Source: an uncultured Bacteroidota bacterium (lineage in GTDB: Bacteria; Bacteroidota; Bacteroidia; Chitinophagales; LD1). From it: a DNA stretch of 46,701 bases. Of this stretch, positions 43,315-46,701 are shown in pieces. Both the position numbers and the translations under genes were made by a program. The notes beneath the pieces are model-generated. The model was not told the DNA's origin, did no database searches, and saw only the letters and a list, made by a program, of their open reading frames with translations. The stretch lies in assembly GCA_903861145.1 (NCBI GenBank), contig CAIOTH010000118.1, positions 1 through 46,701 of the forward strand. The letters run 5' to 3'. How positions within the stretch are numbered: the first letter of the stretch is position 1; every line of letters begins with the position of its first letter.

Positions 43315-45048
43315 ATGAAAATCAGATTACAATTTACACTTGGTTTGGTATTATGCCTTTTTATTGGTCGGTATAATTTGATGGCACAAGCGCCGCAACA
43401 AATTAATTACCAGGCCATAGTGCGCGATGCTTCAGGTCATACGCTGGCAGCTAATTCTCATGTTAGCGTCCGTTTCCAAATTCACGATCTTTCGCCAACA
43501 GGTTCGGTGGTTTACGCTGAAACATCTGCCGCTACAACCAATCAGTTTGGCTTAATTACCTATGCAATAGGTAGCGGCAGCAACCTTGCTACAGTAGATT
43601 GGGCCTCAGGCGCCAAATACCTTCAAATAGAAATTGACCCTACGGGCGGTAGTAGTTATGCCGATATGGGTACCTCACAATTATTAAGTGTTCCTTATGC
43701 CTTATTTGCTGGTAACTCAGCCGCTGGCCCGGTTGGGCCTACCGGGTCTCAAGGCCAAACCGGAGCAATTGGCAATACCGGCGTAACAGGCCCTACCGGT
43801 CAGGGGGTGCAGGGAGTTACTGGTACTCAGGGCATTCAGGGTGCAACGGGAAATGCAGGCGCTCAGGGCCCAACAGGCCTTAATGGTAACGATGGCGCAG
43901 TTGGCGTAACAGGCGCTACAGGTGCTCAAGGAGGGCCTGGGTTAACAGGCAGTAACGGCCCAACCGGGCTAACCGGCAATGACGGAGTTGCGGGGCCAAC
44001 GGGTGCAACGGGCTTAAATGGTAATGATGGTGCAGCCGGCCCTACCGGTGCAAATGGCAATAATGGTGCTACGGGTAATGACGGAAGCAATGGTGCAATC
44101 GGCGCAACTGGTGCAACCGGTCCCTCTGGCCCGGCGGGTAACAACGGAAATAACGGTGCAACCGGTGTAACCGGCCCATCAGGTGCAACCGGCAATAATG
44201 GTGCAACTGGAAATGATGGAAGTAATGGCACAGCCGGGCCAACTGGCGCAACTGGTTCCACGGGTAATGGTGGAAATAATGGCGCGACTGGGGCAACCGG
44301 TTTAACCGGCCCTACAGGTGCAGGCCTCACCGGTCCAACTGGTTCGACCGGCGTGGGTACTGCCGGTGCAACCGGAGCTACTGGTGTAACTGGTCCTACC
44401 GGTACTGGATTAACCGGGCCAACGGGTAATAACGGAAACAATGGTGCTACCGGTGTAACCGGCCCAACAGGATTAACCGGCCCAACGGGCTCTGGTGCAA
44501 CCGGCGCTACAGGAATTGGTACAATAGGTGCAACCGGCGTAACCGGTGCAACCGGATCTACCGGCGTTGGCTTAACAGGTGCAACGGGAGCGGCAGGAGC
44601 AACCGGACAGAACGGTTCAACGGGCGATACAGGGCCTGCTGGTGGCCCAACGGGGCCAACGGGTCCTACTGGCGCAACTGGCCCTTCGGGAAACAATCCT
44701 ATAGTTACTTTTTATGCGCAGAGCCTTGCGAACTCTTCCAGTACAAGCACTTCATTTCAAACAAAAGTTTCACTAACGCTAGGTGCGGGTACCTATATTA
44801 TAACTTTTTCTGCCGAAGTTGCTTCAGCAGCTGATGCAGCGGGAGTTTACTATAAGTTCAACACCGGTTTAACATCATGGAGCGGCTTGCCTTTTGTCAA
44901 TATCCCCATGTTTTACACACCGGTTTCTAATACGGTAGAGGTAACATATGCAACTTCAACTACAGCAACTATAAGTTATGCCGGCGGCGGCGGTGGTGAT
45001 GATGGTAATATGCGGAATGCCACTATAACGGCTATACAGATAAATTAA
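43315..45048 (+). CDS. Collagen-like protein with BclA-like layout (C-terminal jelly-roll-like head)
   Basis: A 577-residue secreted protein. Signal peptide (1-25, ending LMAQ), then an N-terminal domain of about 110 residues ([15 protein letters not shown] ... [11 protein letters not shown]) common in Bacteroidota surface proteins. About 105 Gly-X-Y triplets follow (138-459), mostly GPT, GAT and GVT, with Asn/Asp-rich islands ([10 protein letters not shown]). The last 115 residues ([11 protein letters not shown] ... ITFSAEV ... [12 protein letters not shown] ... AITAIQIN, inferred) are beta-rich and look like a C1q/TNF-type trimeric head. It has no S74 domain and a different N-terminus from the products at 5697 and 19581. 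Bacillus BclA has the same plan of GPT triplets and a TNF-like head; homology here is architectural inference. Confidence 0.8.
   Translation: MKIRLQFTLGLVLCLFIGRYNLMAQAPQQINYQAIVRDASGHTLAANSHVSVRFQIHDLSPTGSVVYAETSAATTNQFGLITYAIGSGSNLATVDWASGAKYLQIEIDPTGGSSYADMGTSQLLSVPYALFAGNSAAGPVGPTGSQGQTGAIGNTGVTGPTGQGVQGVTGTQGIQGATGNAGAQGPTGLNGNDGAVGVTGATGAQGGPGLTGSNGPTGLTGNDGVAGPTGATGLNGNDGAAGPTGANGNNGATGNDGSNGAIGATGATGPSGPAGNNGNNGATGVTGPSGATGNNGATGNDGSNGTAGPTGATGSTGNGGNNGATGATGLTGPTGAGLTGPTGSTGVGTAGATGATGVTGPTGTGLTGPTGNNGNNGATGVTGPTGLTGPTGSGATGATGIGTIGATGVTGATGSTGVGLTGATGAAGATGQNGSTGDTGPAGGPTGPTGPTGATGPSGNNPIVTFYAQSLANSSSTSTSFQTKVSLTLGAGTYIITFSAEVASAADAAGVYYKFNTGLTSWSGLPFVNIPMFYTPVSNTVEVTYATSTTATISYAGGGGGDDGNMRNATITAIQIN
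43726..44694 (+). repeat. Collagen-like Gly-X-Y coding tract (about 105 triplets)
   Basis: A 9-bp periodic tract codes for Gly-X-Y with Thr in the Y position in most triplets. There are a few one-residue breaks ([18 protein letters not shown]). The regular codon pattern leaves a long antisense frame open, which is not a gene. Confidence 0.85.
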
Positions 45049-45084
45049 GGTCTCCCTTATGCCAAAAGATTGAGAAATTCAATC

Positions 45085-45120
45085 AATACAAATGGGCAGC
45101 TTAAACTGCCCATTTGTATT
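45085..45120 (+). terminator. Strong terminator-like hairpin after collagen-like gene
   Basis: A perfect 15-bp inverted repeat, AATACAAATGGGCAG (45085-45099) and CTGCCCATTTGTATT (45106-45120), with a 6-nt loop. It ends in TATTTCC, so the T-run is short but present within the arm. It lies 36 bases after the stop and fits a Rho-independent terminator. Confidence 0.75.
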
Positions 45121-45221
45121 TCCAATAAAGAGGGTTTATCATTTCTGCAGACTTAACTCTTTAAAAAGAATTTCGCCTATCAACAGCATTTTTGTAGTTT
45201 GGCAGGCAAAATCATATCTAT

Positions 45222-46214
45222 ATGAAAATATTGAAAGGAATTATAATTGCGCTAGTGGCACTCTTCGCTTTATACCTGGTAGTGGCGCTCGTGGCGCCTA
45301 AAACCTTTAATGTGCAGCGCAAAATTACCATCAATGTTTCGCCTGATGTAGTATTTGGTGAGATTACCAGTTTTCAGAATTGGGAAAAATGGAGCCCTTG
45401 GATAGAAGGCGATTCCACTATTAAAAACACATATAGCGGGCCTGTCAGTGGAGTGGGTAATAAATCATCATGGACCAGTAAAAAAAGTGGTAATGGCTCT
45501 ATGGAAATTACGCAAGTCGTTCCGGGCAAATACATGAAATCAAAGATTACTATTGAGAGTTTTGATCCTTTCGAAAGCCATTTTAATCTCACGCCAGTAG
45601 CTGGTGGCACTGAGGTTTCGTGGGCCGATAGTGGCGGGTTTCCATTTTTGTGGAGGCCTTTTGGTCTCTTTTCTGAAAAAATGATGAGCCCGGATTTAGA
45701 ACATGGTTTGGCTAATTTGAAAAAGTATTTGGAGTCTATGCCACCCGTGTTCAAATTGGGCGAATTCAAAGTAGAAGAGCTGTCATCGCAAATTATTCTT
45801 GCAGTAGTTGACTCATGTCCTGCTTCCGAATTGGGGTCAAAATTTGGACCCATATACGGCGAAATTGGCGTTGTGATGAAGAAAAACAAGCTTGACTTTA
45901 TTGGGCCTGTAAGGGGCTATTATTATAACTACTCTCCCGAAAACACGGTATTTGAACCTGCCGTGCCTATAGCTAAAGTTGTAAAAGGTGAAGGTCGTGT
46001 AAAATGCAGAACAACGGGTAAAGTAAAAGCCGTCACAGTTTCGTTTTTTGGCGACTATAAATACTTAAGCAAAGCCTGGATGGCCGTTACCGATTATATA
46101 AAAGCGAATAAACTTGTGCAGAACGGCACACCATGGGAAACGTACGTAACCGACCCCACTGCCGTAAAAGATAAGCTGCTGATTGAAACCAAAATCAATA
46201 TACCGGTTAAGTAA
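45222..46214 (+). CDS. Membrane-anchored SRPBCC-GyrI-like fusion protein
   Basis: A 330-residue protein with two ligand-binding folds. One hydrophobic segment (about 5-26) anchors it. Residues about 30-175 form a SRPBCC/START-like domain (KITINVSPDVVFGEITSFQNWEKWSPW, the usual first helix with Trp-rich end, and GTEVSWADSG). Residues about 180-328 form a GyrI-like/AraC effector-binding domain (IYGEIGVVMKKNKL, ... AKVVKGEGRVKCR, ... YLSKAWMAVTDYIKAN). Both folds bind small hydrophobic ligands. Such fusions occur in Bacteroidota; their ligand is unknown. It starts at ATG 45222 and lies between a strong hairpin upstream and the last gene of the window. Confidence 0.8.
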   Translation: MKILKGIIIALVALFALYLVVALVAPKTFNVQRKITINVSPDVVFGEITSFQNWEKWSPWIEGDSTIKNTYSGPVSGVGNKSSWTSKKSGNGSMEITQVVPGKYMKSKITIESFDPFESHFNLTPVAGGTEVSWADSGGFPFLWRPFGLFSEKMMSPDLEHGLANLKKYLESMPPVFKLGEFKVEELSSQIILAVVDSCPASELGSKFGPIYGEIGVVMKKNKLDFIGPVRGYYYNYSPENTVFEPAVPIAKVVKGEGRVKCRTTGKVKAVTVSFFGDYKYLSKAWMAVTDYIKANKLVQNGTPWETYVTDPTAVKDKLLIETKINIPVK

Positions 46215-46348
46215 AAGAGGTTTCCTTATTTTTTTACCACAACGCTTTGTGGATCCCGAATTTCGACGGTTGCCGGATTTTAATATTAATAAGCTTCCAA
46301 GGCGTTGCGTAAATTTCTACTTTCATCTCATAAAACTATTTGTTGCAT

Positions 46349-46701
46349 ATGAAACTCAAATATGCTATTAACCTGCACAAAGGAACAACGGCTTTTTTTG
46401 TAATTGCATTGATGCTGGCTTATCATAATTTTTCTGTTACCGCCTGGGTGTACCTTGCGCTTCATGGTAGCTATGGATTTATGTGGTTGTTTAAAGGCCG
46501 CGTTTTCCCCGACCGGCAGTGGGAAGAAAAGGTTTCTATACCGTACGGGCTATTAGCCTTTTCAGCTTTGGGCTTGTATTGGATTGCACCGGTATACATA
46601 GTTTACTATCGCATAGAACCGCAAGCCTGGGTTATTGGTGCTGCGGTAACTTTAAATGTAATGGGCACTCTACTACACTTTGGTAGCGATGCGCAAAAGC
46701 A
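46349..46701 (+). CDS. DUF1295-like membrane protein (3' end beyond window)
   Basis: The frame from ATG at 46349 is open to the window end (117 complete codons). Several hydrophobic segments are visible: TTAFFVIALMLAYHNF, YGLLAFSALGLYWIAPVYIVYY and WVIGAAVTLNVMGTLLHF. The sequence HGSYGFMWLFKG followed by FPDRQWEE, and the GSDAQK at the edge, resembles DUF1295 / steroid 5-alpha-reductase-like proteins, a family of polytopic membrane enzymes. The truncation prevents seeing the C-terminal catalytic region. It lies 134 bases after the SRPBCC-GyrI-like gene, same strand. Confidence 0.68.
   Translation, partial: MKLKYAINLHKGTTAFFVIALMLAYHNFSVTAWVYLALHGSYGFMWLFKGRVFPDRQWEEKVSIPYGLLAFSALGLYWIAPVYIVYYRIEPQAWVIGAAVTLNVMGTLLHFGSDAQK

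Noticed and set aside
43926-44696. Antisense open frame of 256 codons rich in Pro-Val-Ala
   Set aside because: It is the mirror of the Gly-X-Thr codon pattern of the collagen tract; the composition is fully explained by the sense gene and there is no promoter or start context.
45374-45889. Antisense frame of 171 codons under the SRPBCC-GyrI-like gene
   Set aside because: The sense frame has clear domain matches; the antisense product has no recognisable features.
1-46701. Mobile element, prophage or tRNA-linked island
   Set aside because: No transposase, integrase, phage structural genes, tRNA or direct-repeat boundaries were seen; the S74 domains sit on signal-peptide proteins, not in a phage module.

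Overview
The window is chromosomal DNA from a member of the Bacteroidota, most likely the Chitinophagales/Sphingobacteriales side of the phylum; genus is not determinable from sequence alone. The evidence is: type IX secretion (T9SS) C-terminal sorting domains on a SprB-repeat protein and a C10 protease; Bacteroidota-type promoters (TTG/TTTG, about 19 nt, TAnnTTTG) in front of several genes; few recognisable Shine-Dalgarno sequences; and protein families typical of the phylum. No tRNA, rRNA, CRISPR array, insertion sequence or prophage was seen. No gene-free gap exceeds 300 bases; the largest is 24837-25126, which holds a promoter.

Left part (1-24836): the end of a serine hydrolase; a 1613-residue SprB/PKD T9SS adhesin; a collagen-like protein with an endosialidase-type (S74) chaperone; a probable operon of C10 protease, small secreted protein and Smr protein; a ferredoxin tail-to-tail with a fatty acid desaturase; a THUMP-type rRNA methyltransferase; a membrane-bound patatin phospholipase; a secreted protein; a beta-helix lipoprotein; radA; a second collagen-like/S74 protein; a tandem thioredoxin protein; and a GT-C-like membrane protein with a small partner.

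Middle part (25007-39893): a long run of plus-strand genes. A clear promoter drives a TolC-type outer membrane protein, an MFP adaptor lipoprotein and two tandem RND permeases that overlap by 4 bp and are about 80% identical where compared (first 100 residues). A perfect 13-bp inverted repeat then lies directly in front of a GTG-started DinB polymerase. DinB is followed by a short DnaE-type polymerase with a degenerate PHP site and a TCR/Tet-type MFS exporter. This looks like a drug efflux module beside a translesion/mutagenesis module, with the palindrome as a candidate damage-responsive operator.

Right part (39902-46701): an FKBP lipoprotein, two overlapping outer-membrane beta-barrel genes, a secreted Ca2+-dependent PI-PLC-like protein, a third collagen-like protein with a probable C1q/TNF-like head (BclA-like layout), a membrane-anchored SRPBCC-GyrI-like fusion, and the start of a DUF1295-like membrane protein cut by the window end.

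Several starts were moved downstream from the longest possible frame, because the longer start either precedes a signal peptide or falls inside a -7 promoter element. Nothing here is demonstrably a new system. The best candidates for follow-up are the palindrome/dinB/dnaE unit, the translationally coupled RND pair, and the self-processing collagen-like surface proteins.
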